From Microbacteriaceae bacterium (GTDB lineage: Bacteria > Actinomycetota > Actinomycetes > Actinomycetales > Microbacteriaceae): a stretch of 5,870 bases of DNA. The notes beneath the pieces were generated by a model that was not told where the DNA came from, did not search any database, and was given only the letters and a program-made list of their open reading frames with translations. The stretch's first letter is position 1, and every line of letters begins with the position of its first letter. The stretch is from NCBI GenBank assembly GCA_026785785.1, contig JAJAZI010000366.1, positions 1 through 5,870 on the forward strand, in the 5' to 3' direction. Made by a program: the position numbers and the translations under genes. This document shows positions 1 to 5,870 of the stretch, one piece after another.

Positions 1-344
1 GCGAAGCCTTTGGCCTCGAGGAATACGCCGTACTCCTTGGCGACCGCACCGTGAGGCCAGAAGTCGGCGAGGAGGGTGAAGTCGTAGCCCTCGTGCTCGG
101 CGTAGGCGCGCAGCGTGGCCTTCGAGTCGACCGAGATGCCGATGAGTTCGACGCCGCCGTCGGCGAAGAGGGCGAGATTGTCGCGCAGTTCGCACAGTTC
201 GCTCGTGCAGGTGCTCGAGAAGGCGAGGGGGAAGAACACCAGGGCGACCGGCTTGCGGCCGCGGAAGTCGGAGAGGCGGATGTGCTCGCCGAACTGATTG
301 GGCAGCTCGAAATCCGGAGCCAGCGTCGAGTCCTGCAGTGGCAT
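1..344 (-). CDS. ahpE: AhpE-like peroxiredoxin (thiol peroxidase), 3' end outside window
   Basis: Peroxiredoxin that would reduce hydrogen peroxide, organic peroxides or peroxynitrite in the cytoplasm. The window holds 114 codons from the ATG at 344, plus two bases; the C-terminal part (the family is about 155 aa) lies beyond position 1. Visible: an APDFEL segment near residues 9-14, the FFPLAF strand (37-42) leading into the peroxidatic cysteine C46 (STCTSELC), and the segment [15 protein letters not shown], which closely resembles M. tuberculosis AhpE as I remember it. A second cysteine, C51, lies five residues after C46, as the resolving cysteine does in BCP/PrxQ enzymes; M. tuberculosis AhpE has no cysteine there. 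The start is supported by GAAAGGA six bases upstream. It is transcribed away from aceE. Membership of the AhpE/BCP group is very likely; the exact subfamily is less certain. Confidence 0.9.
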   Translation of the reverse strand, partial: MPLQDSTLAPDFELPNQFGEHIRLSDFRGRKPVALVFFPLAFSSTCTSELCELRDNLALFADGGVELIGISVDSKATLRAYAEHEGYDFTLLADFWPHGAVAKEYGVFLEAKGF

Positions 345-350
345 TACCTG

Positions 351-357
351 TCCTTTC
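351..357 (-). promoter_or_regulatory. Ribosome binding site of the peroxiredoxin gene
   Basis: On the minus strand the sequence reads GAAAGGA, then the six bases CAGGTA, then ATG. Sequence and spacing fit a Shine-Dalgarno site and fix the start at 344. It is the strongest ribosome binding site in the window. Confidence 0.75.
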
Positions 358-393
358 GTGCGTGTGCGCGGCGACCCACGAGCACGATTCGCA

Positions 394-421
394 ATCCTAC
401 GCGGGGCGTCGTCTGGGTCAA
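394..421 (-). promoter_or_regulatory. Predicted sigma70-type promoter of the peroxiredoxin gene
   Basis: On the minus strand a -35 hexamer TTGACC (421-416) and a -10 hexamer TAGGAT (399-394) are separated by 16 bp. Both are close to the TTGACA / TANNNT consensus used by the housekeeping sigma factor of Actinobacteria. Transcription would begin near 387 and give a leader of about 43 nt. That leader could fold into a short hairpin (CGTGC near 386 pairing with GCACG near 357) just before the ribosome binding site. The -35 box lies two bases from the palindrome at 424-436, so a protein bound there could touch or compete with RNA polymerase. Confidence 0.55.
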
Positions 422-423
422 GT

Positions 424-436
424 CCCAACGGTTGGG
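424..436. promoter_or_regulatory. 13-nt perfect palindrome, candidate operator between ahpE and aceE
   Basis: CCCAAC-G-GTTGGG: two perfect 6-nt arms around one central base. It sits two bases upstream of the predicted -35 of the minus-strand promoter and six bases upstream of the candidate aceE -10 (TAGACT). A site of the same length and form, CACAAAGGTTGTG, lies upstream of fabD at 4518-4530 and matches at 10 of 13 positions. The symmetry and promoter position are seen directly. Binding by a regulator, and by FasR in particular, is inference. Confidence 0.5.
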
Positions 437-442
437 TGCAAC

Positions 443-448
443 TAGACT
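443..448 (+). promoter_or_regulatory. Candidate -10 element for aceE
   Basis: TAGACT fits the actinobacterial TANNNT pattern. No good -35 hexamer lies 16-18 bp upstream; that place is taken by the palindrome at 424-436 and its flank, as would suit an activator-dependent or operator-controlled promoter. Transcription would start near 455 and give a leader of about 100 nt containing the hairpin at 472-507. This is a weak prediction from one hexamer and its position. Confidence 0.3.
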
Positions 449-471
449 CGATACCGCCCAACGCGCGTACC

Positions 472-507
472 GCCCCTCGAAACCCGAGCCGGAACTCGGC
501 GAGGGGC
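472..507 (+). other. Bulged hairpin in the presumed aceE leader
   Basis: The outer stem pairs 472-479 (GCCCCTCG) with 500-507 (CGAGGGGC), 8 bp. A four-base bulge (AAAC, 480-483) follows. The inner stem pairs 484-488 (CCGAG) with 495-499 (CTCGG), 5 bp, closing a six-base loop (CCGGAA). All 13 pairs are Watson-Crick and mostly G-C, so it should be stable in RNA. No T-run follows, so it does not look like an intrinsic terminator. It ends 48 bases before the aceE start and leaves the ribosome binding site free. Role unknown: mRNA stability, protein binding or part of an attenuator are possible. Confidence 0.45.
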
Positions 508-545
508 TCCGCAGCAGCAACCACGGGGAATCCGCGAACAAGAGC

Positions 546-549
546 GAGG
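546..549 (+). promoter_or_regulatory. Ribosome binding site that decides the aceE start
   Basis: GAGG lies six bases before the GTG at 556, while the reading frame stays open back to 298. This site, plus the absence of AceE-like sequence upstream, supports initiation at 556. Confidence 0.55.
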
Positions 550-555
550 TCTACG

Positions 556-3282
556 GTGACGGTCAACGATCAGGATCCATATTCGGTCAACAACATCGAC
601 AAGGACCCCGAGGAGACTGCCGAATGGCAGGAATCCCTCGATGCGCTCGTCGAAGCGCAGGGGCACGAGCGGGGCCGGCAGATCATGCTCAGCCTGCTCA
701 AGCGGTCGAAAGAACTGCACCTCGGCGTACCGATGGTGCCCACGACCGATTATCTGAACACCATCGCGCCGGAGAACGAACCTGAGTTCCCGGGCGACGA
801 AGCTGTCGAGCGCCGGTACCGCGCCTGGATCCGCTGGAACGCAGCGATCACCGTGCACCGCGCCCAACGGCCCGGAATCGGTGTCGGCGGGCACATCTCC
901 ACCTACGCCTCCTCTGCCTCGCTCTACGAGGTAGGCCACAACTACTTCTTCCGCGGCCAGCACCACCCCGGCGGCGGCGACCAGATCTTCTATCAGGGCC
1001 ACGCCTCCCCCGGCATGTATGCCCGTGCCTTCCTCGAGGGCCGGCTGAGCACCGAACAGCTCGACGGGTTCCGCCAGGAGAAGTCCCACACGGCCGGCGG
1101 ACTCTCGTCATACCCGCATCCGCGGCTCATGAAGGAATTCTGGCAGTTCCCGACCGTGTCGATGGGCCTCGGCCCGATCAACGCGATCTATCAGGCGCAG
1201 GCGAACAAGTACCTCACCAACCGCGGGATCAAGGATGCCTCCGACCAGCAGGTCTGGGCGTTCCTCGGCGACGGCGAGATGGACGAGGTCGAGAGCCGTG
1301 GCGCGCTGCAGTGGGCGACCAACGAAGGACTCGACAACCTCAACTTCGTCATCAACTGCAACCTGCAGCGCCTCGACGGACCGGTGCGCGGCAACGGCAA
1401 GATCATCCAGGAGCTCGAGAGCTTCTTCCGTGGAGCCGGCTGGAACGTCATCAAGGTCGTCTGGGGACGCGAGTGGGACGAGCTCCTCGCCCGCGACACC
1501 GAGGGTGCGCTCCGCGACCTCATGAACCGCACGCCCGACGGCGACTACCAGACCTACAAGGCCGAGAGCGGCGCCTACGTGCGGGAGAACTTCTTCGGCC
1601 GCGACCCGCGCACCCTCGAACTGGTCAAGGATTACACCGACGACGAGGTCTGGGGCCTCAAGCGCGGCGGACACGACTACCGCAAGGTCTACGCGGCGTT
1701 CAAGGCAGCCCAGGAACACACGGGCCAGCCGACCGTCATCCTCGCGAAGACGGTCAAGGGCTACGGCCTCGGCCCGTCGTTCGAGGGCCGCAACGCGACC
1801 CACCAGATGAAGAAGCTGACGCTCGACAACCTCAAGCAGTTCCGCGACGAGATGCGCATCCCGATCACGGATGCTGTACTCGAGGAGAACCCGTACATGC
1901 CGCCGTACTACCACCCCGGCGACAACGACGAGGCCATCCAGTACCTGCACGAACGCCGCCAAGCGCTCGGCGGCTACGTGCCGGAACGGCGCTCGCGGTT
2001 CACCCAGGTTGCCCTGCCCGGGACCGCCACCTACGACGTCGTCAAGCGCGGCTCCGGCAAGCAGGAAATCGCCACGACCATGGCGTTCGCCCGCCTGCTC
2101 AAGGACCTGCTCAAGTCGAAGGACTTCGGGCACCGCATCGTGCCGATCATCCCCGACGAGGCACGCACCTTCGGCATGGACGCGTACTTCCCGACGTCGA
2201 AGATCTACAACCCCCAGGGCCAGCAGTACACCTCGGTGGACCGGGCCCAGCTGCTCGCCTACAAGGAGAGCGCGCAGGGTCAGATCCTGCATGTCGGCAT
2301 CAACGAGGCCGGCGCATTTGCCGCGTTCACCGCGGCCGGTACCTCGTACTCGACGCACGGCGAGGCGCTCATCCCGGTCTACGTCTTCTACTCGATGTTC
2401 GGGTTCCAGCGCACCGGCGACGCGATGTGGGCCGCGGGCGACCAAATGGCACGCGGCTTCATCATCGGCGCGACCGCCGGTCGCACCACGCTCACCGGCG
2501 AGGGCCTGCAGCACGCCGACGGCCACTCGCTGCTGCTCGCGTCGACGAACCCAGCCGTGATCTCCTACGACCCCGCCTATGGCTACGAGATCGGCCACAT
2601 CGTGCAGGCCGGCCTCGAGCGCATGTACGGGGAGACCCACGTCGACCCGAACGTCATGTACTACATCACCGTCTACAACGAGCCGCTCGTGCATCCGGCC
2701 GAGCCGGAGAACCTCGACGTCGACGGTCTGCTCAAGGGCATCTACCTGCTCAAGTCGGGCTCGACCGAAGGCCCGCGTGCCCAGCTGATGGCATCCGGCG
2801 TCGCGATCCCCTGGGCCCTCGAAGCGCAGCAGTTGCTCTCCGAGGACTGGGGCGTCTCCGCGGACGTCTGGTCGGTCACATCGTGGACCGAGCTTCGCCG
2901 CGAGGGACTCGATGCGCTCGAGCAGAACTTCCTCTACCCGGAGGCGGAGAACCGCGTGCCTTACCTGACCAGCAAGCTGGCCGGAGCCGATGGACCGTTC
3001 ATCGCGGTCACCGACTTCATGCACGCGGTGCCCGACCAGATCCGCCAGTTCGTTCCCGGCGACTTCGCGACGCTCGGGGCCGACGGGTTCGGCTTCTCCG
3101 ACACGCGCGCTGCCGCCAGGCGCTTCTTCAAGATCGACGGGCCGTCGCTCGCCGTGCGGGCGCTGGAGTCCCTCGTGGCCCAGGGCAAGATCGACCCGTC
3201 GGTACCCCAGGCCGCGATCGACAAGTACCGCCTGCACGATGTGAGCGCCGGCACCTCCGGCAACACGGGCGGCGAGAGCTGA
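556..3282 (+). CDS. aceE: Pyruvate dehydrogenase E1 component, homodimeric type
   Basis: Thiamine-diphosphate enzyme that decarboxylates pyruvate and passes the acetyl group to the lipoyl domain of E2, feeding acetyl-CoA to the TCA cycle and fatty acid synthesis. At 908 aa it fits the family (E. coli 887). It can be followed against E. coli AceE for nearly its full length. Seen: YQGHASPG with H149; the cofactor motif starting GDGEMDE (238-244), with D239, N269 and Q271 at the spacing of the E. coli magnesium ligands D230, N260 and Q262; H416 in RNATHQMKK, matching catalytic-loop H407; E584 in GINEAGA, matching the glutamate that activates the cofactor; and [11 protein letters not shown] with H653 and H657. 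The GTG start gives [13 protein letters not shown] and follows a GAGG site. No motif is missing and no frameshift is seen. E2 and E3 are not in the window. The next gene follows after 23 bp, so cotranscription is likely. Confidence 0.97.
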   Translation: MTVNDQDPYSVNNIDKDPEETAEWQESLDALVEAQGHERGRQIMLSLLKRSKELHLGVPMVPTTDYLNTIAPENEPEFPGDEAVERRYRAWIRWNAAITVHRAQRPGIGVGGHISTYASSASLYEVGHNYFFRGQHHPGGGDQIFYQGHASPGMYARAFLEGRLSTEQLDGFRQEKSHTAGGLSSYPHPRLMKEFWQFPTVSMGLGPINAIYQAQANKYLTNRGIKDASDQQVWAFLGDGEMDEVESRGALQWATNEGLDNLNFVINCNLQRLDGPVRGNGKIIQELESFFRGAGWNVIKVVWGREWDELLARDTEGALRDLMNRTPDGDYQTYKAESGAYVRENFFGRDPRTLELVKDYTDDEVWGLKRGGHDYRKVYAAFKAAQEHTGQPTVILAKTVKGYGLGPSFEGRNATHQMKKLTLDNLKQFRDEMRIPITDAVLEENPYMPPYYHPGDNDEAIQYLHERRQALGGYVPERRSRFTQVALPGTATYDVVKRGSGKQEIATTMAFARLLKDLLKSKDFGHRIVPIIPDEARTFGMDAYFPTSKIYNPQGQQYTSVDRAQLLAYKESAQGQILHVGINEAGAFAAFTAAGTSYSTHGEALIPVYVFYSMFGFQRTGDAMWAAGDQMARGFIIGATAGRTTLTGEGLQHADGHSLLLASTNPAVISYDPAYGYEIGHIVQAGLERMYGETHVDPNVMYYITVYNEPLVHPAEPENLDVDGLLKGIYLLKSGSTEGPRAQLMASGVAIPWALEAQQLLSEDWGVSADVWSVTSWTELRREGLDALEQNFLYPEAENRVPYLTSKLAGADGPFIAVTDFMHAVPDQIRQFVPGDFATLGADGFGFSDTRAAARRFFKIDGPSLAVRALESLVAQGKIDPSVPQAAIDKYRLHDVSAGTSGNTGGES

Positions 3283-3305
3283 CGACGGGCGACAGACGGT
3301 CTACC

Positions 3306-4505
3306 GTGGCGCATTCAAAGGAGCAGACGCTCGCCTGGCTGAAGACGGTGACAGGCGAGCTCGCGACGGCGACGCTCAAGAGGCTCGACGAGACACTGCC
3401 CTGGTACGGCGACATGCCGCCGGGGCGGCGGTCAGCCGTCGGGTTGGTCGCACAGGCCGGTATCACCTCGTTCATCCACTGGTTCGACGACCCGACCTCC
3501 ACTCCGTGGATTGCGGCGGATGTCTTCGGTGCGGCGCCCCGGGAGCTGCTGCGCTCGGTGAGCCTCACCCAGACGCTCCAGCTCATCAAGGTGACCGTCG
3601 AGGTCGTCGAGGACCGGGTCAAGGGCCGGGACGAGACGCTGCGCGAGGCGATCCTGCTCTATTCGCGCGAAATCGCCTTCGCCGCCGCAGACGTCTACGC
3701 CCGCGCCGCCGAGGCCCGCGGGTTATGGGACGCCCGGCTCGAAGCGCTCGTCGTCGACTCGATCCTGAGTGGCGAATACGACGACGAGCTCCCGTCCCGC
3801 ATCGCGGCCCTCGGTTGGCATGGGCACGGCGAGGTGTCGGTGCTCGTCGGAACCGCGCCGGGGATGCTCGACGTCGACATGCTGAGGCGCACCGCGAGGC
3901 ACCTCCACGCCGACGTGCTCATCGGCGTGCAGGGCAGCCGCCTCGTGCTGGTGATCGGCCGGGCTCATCCGACCCCGCCGGACGGCGAGACGACCGTCGA
4001 ATCCACACTCGTACCGTTCATGGACATCGCCACCGCCCTCGAACCCGGGTTCGGCGACGGGCACCTCGTGCTCGGCCACGAGGTGCCGAGCCTCGTCGAC
4101 GCCTCGAAGAGTGCGAAGGCTGCCCTCGCCGGCTTCGCCGTGGCCCGGGCCTGGCGCAACGCGCCGCGACCCGCGTTCGCCGACGACCTGCTGCCCGAGC
4201 GTGCCCTCGCGGGAGACGCCCTGGCGCGCTCGACCCTCATCAACCGCATCTACCGCCCGCTGCAGGCGCACTCCACCGAGCTGCTGGCCACCCTGTGGTG
4301 CTACCTCGACAACGGGCGCTCGCTCGAGGCGACCGCCAGAGAGCTGTTTGTGCACCCGAACACGGTGCGCTACCGCCTCAAGCGGGTCTCTGAGGTCATT
4401 GGTTGGGATGCGACCGGCGCGCGCGAGTCGCTCATCCTCCAGGCCGCGCTGATCCTCGGCTCGATCGCGGAACCGGATGCTGTTCCGCGGAAGCGACGGC
4501 GTTGA
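3306..4505 (+). CDS. fasR: PucR-family transcriptional regulator, FasR-like (Streptomyces type)
   Basis: Predicted DNA-binding regulator of 399 aa. The C-terminal helix-turn-helix of the PucR family is clear at about residues 336-362 (NGRSLEATARELFVHPNT, then VRYRLKRV). The N-terminal half (about 1-150) has the conserved pattern of actinobacterial regulators beside fabD: LPWYGDM, GLVAQAGITSFIHWF, ADVFGAAPREL and LREAILLYSREIAFAAADVYA. The middle resembles the GGDEF-like domain of PucR/CdaR proteins, with no catalytic GGDEF motif seen. In Streptomyces coelicolor the PucR-like FasR directly upstream of fabD activates fatty acid synthesis genes; M. tuberculosis Rv2242 has the same position. Start: GTG 3306 is the only sensible in-frame start after aceE, but its ribosome binding site is poor (ACGG at 3296-3299). 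The tail PRKRRR is strongly basic. Family is sure; the FasR role is inferred from position and resemblance. It is not the TetR-type FasR of mycobacteria and corynebacteria. Confidence 0.9.
   Translation: MAHSKEQTLAWLKTVTGELATATLKRLDETLPWYGDMPPGRRSAVGLVAQAGITSFIHWFDDPTSTPWIAADVFGAAPRELLRSVSLTQTLQLIKVTVEVVEDRVKGRDETLREAILLYSREIAFAAADVYARAAEARGLWDARLEALVVDSILSGEYDDELPSRIAALGWHGHGEVSVLVGTAPGMLDVDMLRRTARHLHADVLIGVQGSRLVLVIGRAHPTPPDGETTVESTLVPFMDIATALEPGFGDGHLVLGHEVPSLVDASKSAKAALAGFAVARAWRNAPRPAFADDLLPERALAGDALARSTLINRIYRPLQAHSTELLATLWCYLDNGRSLEATARELFVHPNTVRYRLKRVSEVIGWDATGARESLILQAALILGSIAEPDAVPRKRRR
4466..4489 (+). other. 8-bp perfect inverted repeat in the last codons of fasR
   Basis: CGCGGAAC (4466-4473) pairs perfectly with GTTCCGCG (4482-4489) around an eight-base loop (CGGATGCT). 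It lies inside the coding sequence, 13 bases before the stop codon, and about 100 bp upstream of fabD. There is no T-run after it, so it is not a classical terminator. It may be an RNA hairpin that slows or partly ends transcription from aceE-fasR, a DNA site of the fabD control region, or chance. Confidence 0.3.
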
Positions 4506-4517
4506 TCTGAGAGAATC

Positions 4518-4530
4518 CACAAAGGTTGTG
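4518..4530. promoter_or_regulatory. 13-nt palindrome upstream of fabD, candidate operator
   Basis: CACAA-AGG-TTGTG, with 5-nt arms, centred about 65 bp before the fabD start in the 83-bp gap after fasR. It matches the palindrome upstream of aceE (424-436) at 10 of 13 positions; both fit CNCAANGGTTGNG. The symmetric pair at positions 2 and 12 changes together (A/T here, C/G there), which preserves the palindrome. No convincing -35/-10 pair was found in this gap, so its position relative to the transcription start is unknown. FasR is the natural candidate binder, by inference. Confidence 0.5.
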
Positions 4531-4562
4531 CCAGTTTTTGGTGCGATTGGTACAGCGCCGCT

Positions 4563-4578
4563 GGTTGGCAGGTTGGCA
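4563..4578 (+). repeat. Tandem direct repeat GGTTGGCA x2 just upstream of fabD
   Basis: Two perfect, adjacent 8-nt copies (4563-4570 and 4571-4578) end ten bases before the fabD start. Each contains GGTTGG, resembling the right half of the two 13-nt palindromes (GGTTGGG at 430-436, GGTTGTG at 4524-4530). Shorter TTGGT copies occur at 4538-4542 and 4547-4551. This could be a set of additional half-sites for one regulator. It occupies the place where a ribosome binding site would normally be, and fabD has no clear one. Confidence 0.45.
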
Positions 4579-4588
4579 GACTAGAAAA

Positions 4589-5509
4589 GTGATCGTCGTC
4601 GTATGCCCGGGACAGGGCTCCCAAGCCCCCGGATTCTTGACCCCCTGGCTCGCCGAAGGCGGCTACCGCAGCGATCTGGAGGCTATCTCCGACGCGATCG
4701 GCATCGACTTGGTGGCCCACGGCACCGTGTCGGATGGCGACACGATCCGCGATACCGCCATCGCCCAGCCGCTCATCGTCGCGGCAGGACTGCTCACGCT
4801 CACGTCGCTGTTCGCCGACGGCCGGCGAGAGCGGATCGGCGGGGTCGCCGGGCATTCCGTCGGCGAGGTCACCGCGGCCGCGGCCGCCGGCATCCTTTCC
4901 ACCACCGACGCCATGACGCTTGTCACCGAGCGCGGGGCCGCGATGGCGCAGGCCGCCGCTCGCGAGGCGACGGGTATGAGCGCCGTTCTCGGTGGCGACG
5001 AGGCCGAGCTGCTCGAGAAGCTGGCACAGCTCGGGCTCGAGCCGGCGAACTTCAACGGCGGTGGACAGATCGTCGTGGCCGGCGCCCTCGGCGCGCTCGA
5101 CGAGCTCAAGGCCGCTCCCCCGGCTGGAGCGCGGGTCATCCCGCTCCAGGTCGCCGGCGCCTTCCACACCCGGTACATGGCTCCGGCCGTCGAGCGTCTT
5201 CGCACTGTCGCGGCCGGCCTCGAGACGCACGACCCGAGCCTGCAGATCTGGACCAACCGCGACGGATCGACCGTCAGGAGCGGTGCGGCGTTCGTCGACC
5301 TGCTCGTTGGACAGGTCAGCTCCCCAGTACGGTGGGATAGCACGATGGCCTCGTTCGCGGCCGCTGGCGTCACGGGAGTGATCGAGATCGCTCCGGCCGG
5401 TGCGCTTGTCGGACTGGCAAAACGCGGCCTCAAAGGAGTGCCGACCGTGGCCGTCAAGACCCCGGCAGACCTCACCGCGGCATTCGACCTGATTGACGGG
5501 ATCTCATGA
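4589..5509 (+). CDS. fabD: Malonyl-CoA:ACP transacylase
   Basis: Moves the malonyl group from malonyl-CoA to acyl carrier protein, supplying extender units to type II fatty acid synthesis in the cytoplasm. Length is 306 aa (E. coli 309). Motifs in order: PGQGSQ at residues 7-12; GHSVGE at 88-93 with nucleophile S90 (E. coli S92); RGAAMAQAA with R115, matching the malonyl-carboxylate-binding R117; NFNGGGQIVVAG; and GAFHTRYMAPA with catalytic H193 (E. coli H201). The GTG start at 4589 gives MIVVVCPGQGSQ, the usual family N-terminus. The frame is open further upstream, but those residues are not FabD-like. There is no good Shine-Dalgarno site; the spot holds the tandem GGTTGGCA repeat. The stop overlaps the fabH start, so the two genes form one operon and are probably translationally coupled. 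The gap after fasR carries a candidate operator. Confidence 0.96.
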   Translation: MIVVVCPGQGSQAPGFLTPWLAEGGYRSDLEAISDAIGIDLVAHGTVSDGDTIRDTAIAQPLIVAAGLLTLTSLFADGRRERIGGVAGHSVGEVTAAAAAGILSTTDAMTLVTERGAAMAQAAAREATGMSAVLGGDEAELLEKLAQLGLEPANFNGGGQIVVAGALGALDELKAAPPAGARVIPLQVAGAFHTRYMAPAVERLRTVAAGLETHDPSLQIWTNRDGSTVRSGAAFVDLLVGQVSSPVRWDSTMASFAAAGVTGVIEIAPAGALVGLAKRGLKGVPTVAVKTPADLTAAFDLIDGIS

Positions 5510-5870
5510 CAACGGCAACACTCACGCAGTCGCAGGGCAGCGAATTCACCCGCATCTACAGCTACGGTGCCGCCCGTGGCGACCTGATCGTGCCGAACTC
5601 CGAGCTCATCGGCCCGATCGACTCGAGCGACGAATGGATCCAGCAGCGCACCGGCATCATCACCCGCACAAGGGCATCCGCGGGTGTGTCCGCCATCGAT
5701 CTCGCGACGGATGCGGCCACAGAGGCGATCGAGAAGTCGGGCGTCCCCGCCGATCAGATCGACCTCGTTATCATCGCCACCATCAGCAATGTGCAGCAGA
5801 GCCCGTCAATGGCCACCGTTGTCGCCGATCGGGTCGGCGCGAATCCCGCCGCCGCGTATGACGCCAACGC
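5506..5870 (+). CDS. fabH: Beta-ketoacyl-ACP synthase III, 3' part outside window
   Basis: Starts fatty acid synthesis by condensing an acyl-CoA primer with malonyl-ACP from FabD. The window holds 121 codons plus two bases, of about 330-350 expected. Seen: the FabH signature SSDEWIQQRTGI at residues 40-51; a thiolase-fold core with ATDAATEAIEKSGV and DLVIIATIS; and SMATVVADRVGANPAAAYDANA at the edge. The catalytic cysteine of this family normally follows within a few residues (ANAAC-type motif), so the active site lies just outside. The ATG overlaps the fabD stop in ATGA; ribosome binding may use the weak GACGGG at 5495-5500 or coupling. About 15 residues precede the normal family start (MTTATLTQSQ and on), which is not unusual. 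In Streptomyces the operon continues with acpP and fabF; that cannot be seen here. Confidence 0.93.
   Translation, partial: MTTATLTQSQGSEFTRIYSYGAARGDLIVPNSELIGPIDSSDEWIQQRTGIITRTRASAGVSAIDLATDAATEAIEKSGVPADQIDLVIIATISNVQQSPSMATVVADRVGANPAAAYDAN

Noticed and set aside
298..555. Upstream ATG extension of aceE by 86 codons
   Set aside because: The extension covers the divergent promoter, the palindrome and the hairpin, overlaps the peroxiredoxin gene, and has no AceE-like sequence. GTG 556 has a ribosome binding site and gives the expected N-terminus.
51..785. 244-codon plus-strand open frame
   Set aside because: It runs antisense to the peroxiredoxin gene, across the intergenic region and out of frame into aceE, with no recognisable domain.
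1108..3237. 709-codon open frame on the minus strand
   Set aside because: It lies wholly inside aceE, whose protein is clearly recognisable. Long antisense frames are expected in GC-rich genes, and the translation resembles no family I know.
1311..3305. Upstream extension of the fasR frame through most of aceE
   Set aside because: The frame is open only because aceE codon use avoids stops in it. The product is arginine- and proline-rich shadow sequence, and regulator-like sequence begins at the GTG at 3306.
3317..3323. AAAGGAG inside the start of fasR as a ribosome binding site for a later start
   Set aside because: The next in-frame start codon (GTG 3348) is 24 bases away, too far, and using it would remove residues that look like part of the protein.
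3813..3820. Another GGTTGGCA copy
   Set aside because: It is a single copy inside fasR coding sequence (codons for Leu-Gly-Trp-His), not in a control region. GGTTGG also occurs elsewhere in fasR, so an isolated copy is not evidence of a site.
4526..4588. Earlier fabD start at TTG 4526
   Set aside because: The added 21 residues are not FabD-like and would be encoded by the palindrome and repeat region. GTG 4589 gives the normal family N-terminus.
5432..5449. AAAGGAG followed by GTG near the end of fabD
   Set aside because: It is in frame with fabD and would give only about a 20-residue tail. fabH starts later, at 5506, in another frame.

Overview
The window is high-GC DNA (roughly two-thirds G+C by eye) with GTG starts, strongly GC-biased third positions and gene order typical of Actinobacteria. 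The AceE, PucR-type regulator and FabD/FabH protein styles, together with frequent GGATGC/GCATCC, suggest Microbacteriaceae or a close relative; that family assignment is inference.

Layout: (1) 1-344, minus strand: the N-terminal 114 codons of an AhpE-like peroxiredoxin, cut by the window edge. (2) 345-555: a compact divergent intergenic region. It holds a good sigma70-type promoter for the peroxiredoxin, a perfect 13-nt palindrome, a possible -10 element for aceE, a bulged hairpin in the presumed aceE leader, and the aceE ribosome binding site. (3) 556-3282, plus strand: complete aceE, the E1 subunit of pyruvate dehydrogenase (908 aa). (4) 3306-4505: complete PucR-family regulator (399 aa) resembling Streptomyces FasR, 23 bp after aceE. 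(5) 4506-4588: an 83-bp AT-richer gap with a second 13-nt palindrome and a tandem 8-nt repeat. (6) 4589-5509: complete fabD. (7) 5506-5870: 5' part of fabH, overlapping fabD by ATGA and ending just before the expected catalytic cysteine.

Functionally the block joins acetyl-CoA production (AceE) to the start of type II fatty acid synthesis (FabD makes malonyl-ACP, FabH condenses it with an acyl-CoA starter). A regulator whose Streptomyces relative activates fabD lies between them. The order peroxiredoxin / aceE / PucR regulator / fabD matches the ahpE-aceE-Rv2242-fabD neighbourhood of Mycobacterium tuberculosis, so the genes themselves are ordinary core actinobacterial genes. No mobile element, CRISPR array, tRNA or rRNA was seen.

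The most interesting signal is regulatory. The palindromes upstream of aceE (424-436) and of fabD (4518-4530) are the same length and match at 10 of 13 positions. One difference is compensatory, so both stay palindromic. This suggests one operator shared by pyruvate dehydrogenase and fatty acid synthesis, possibly bound by the regulator encoded between them.
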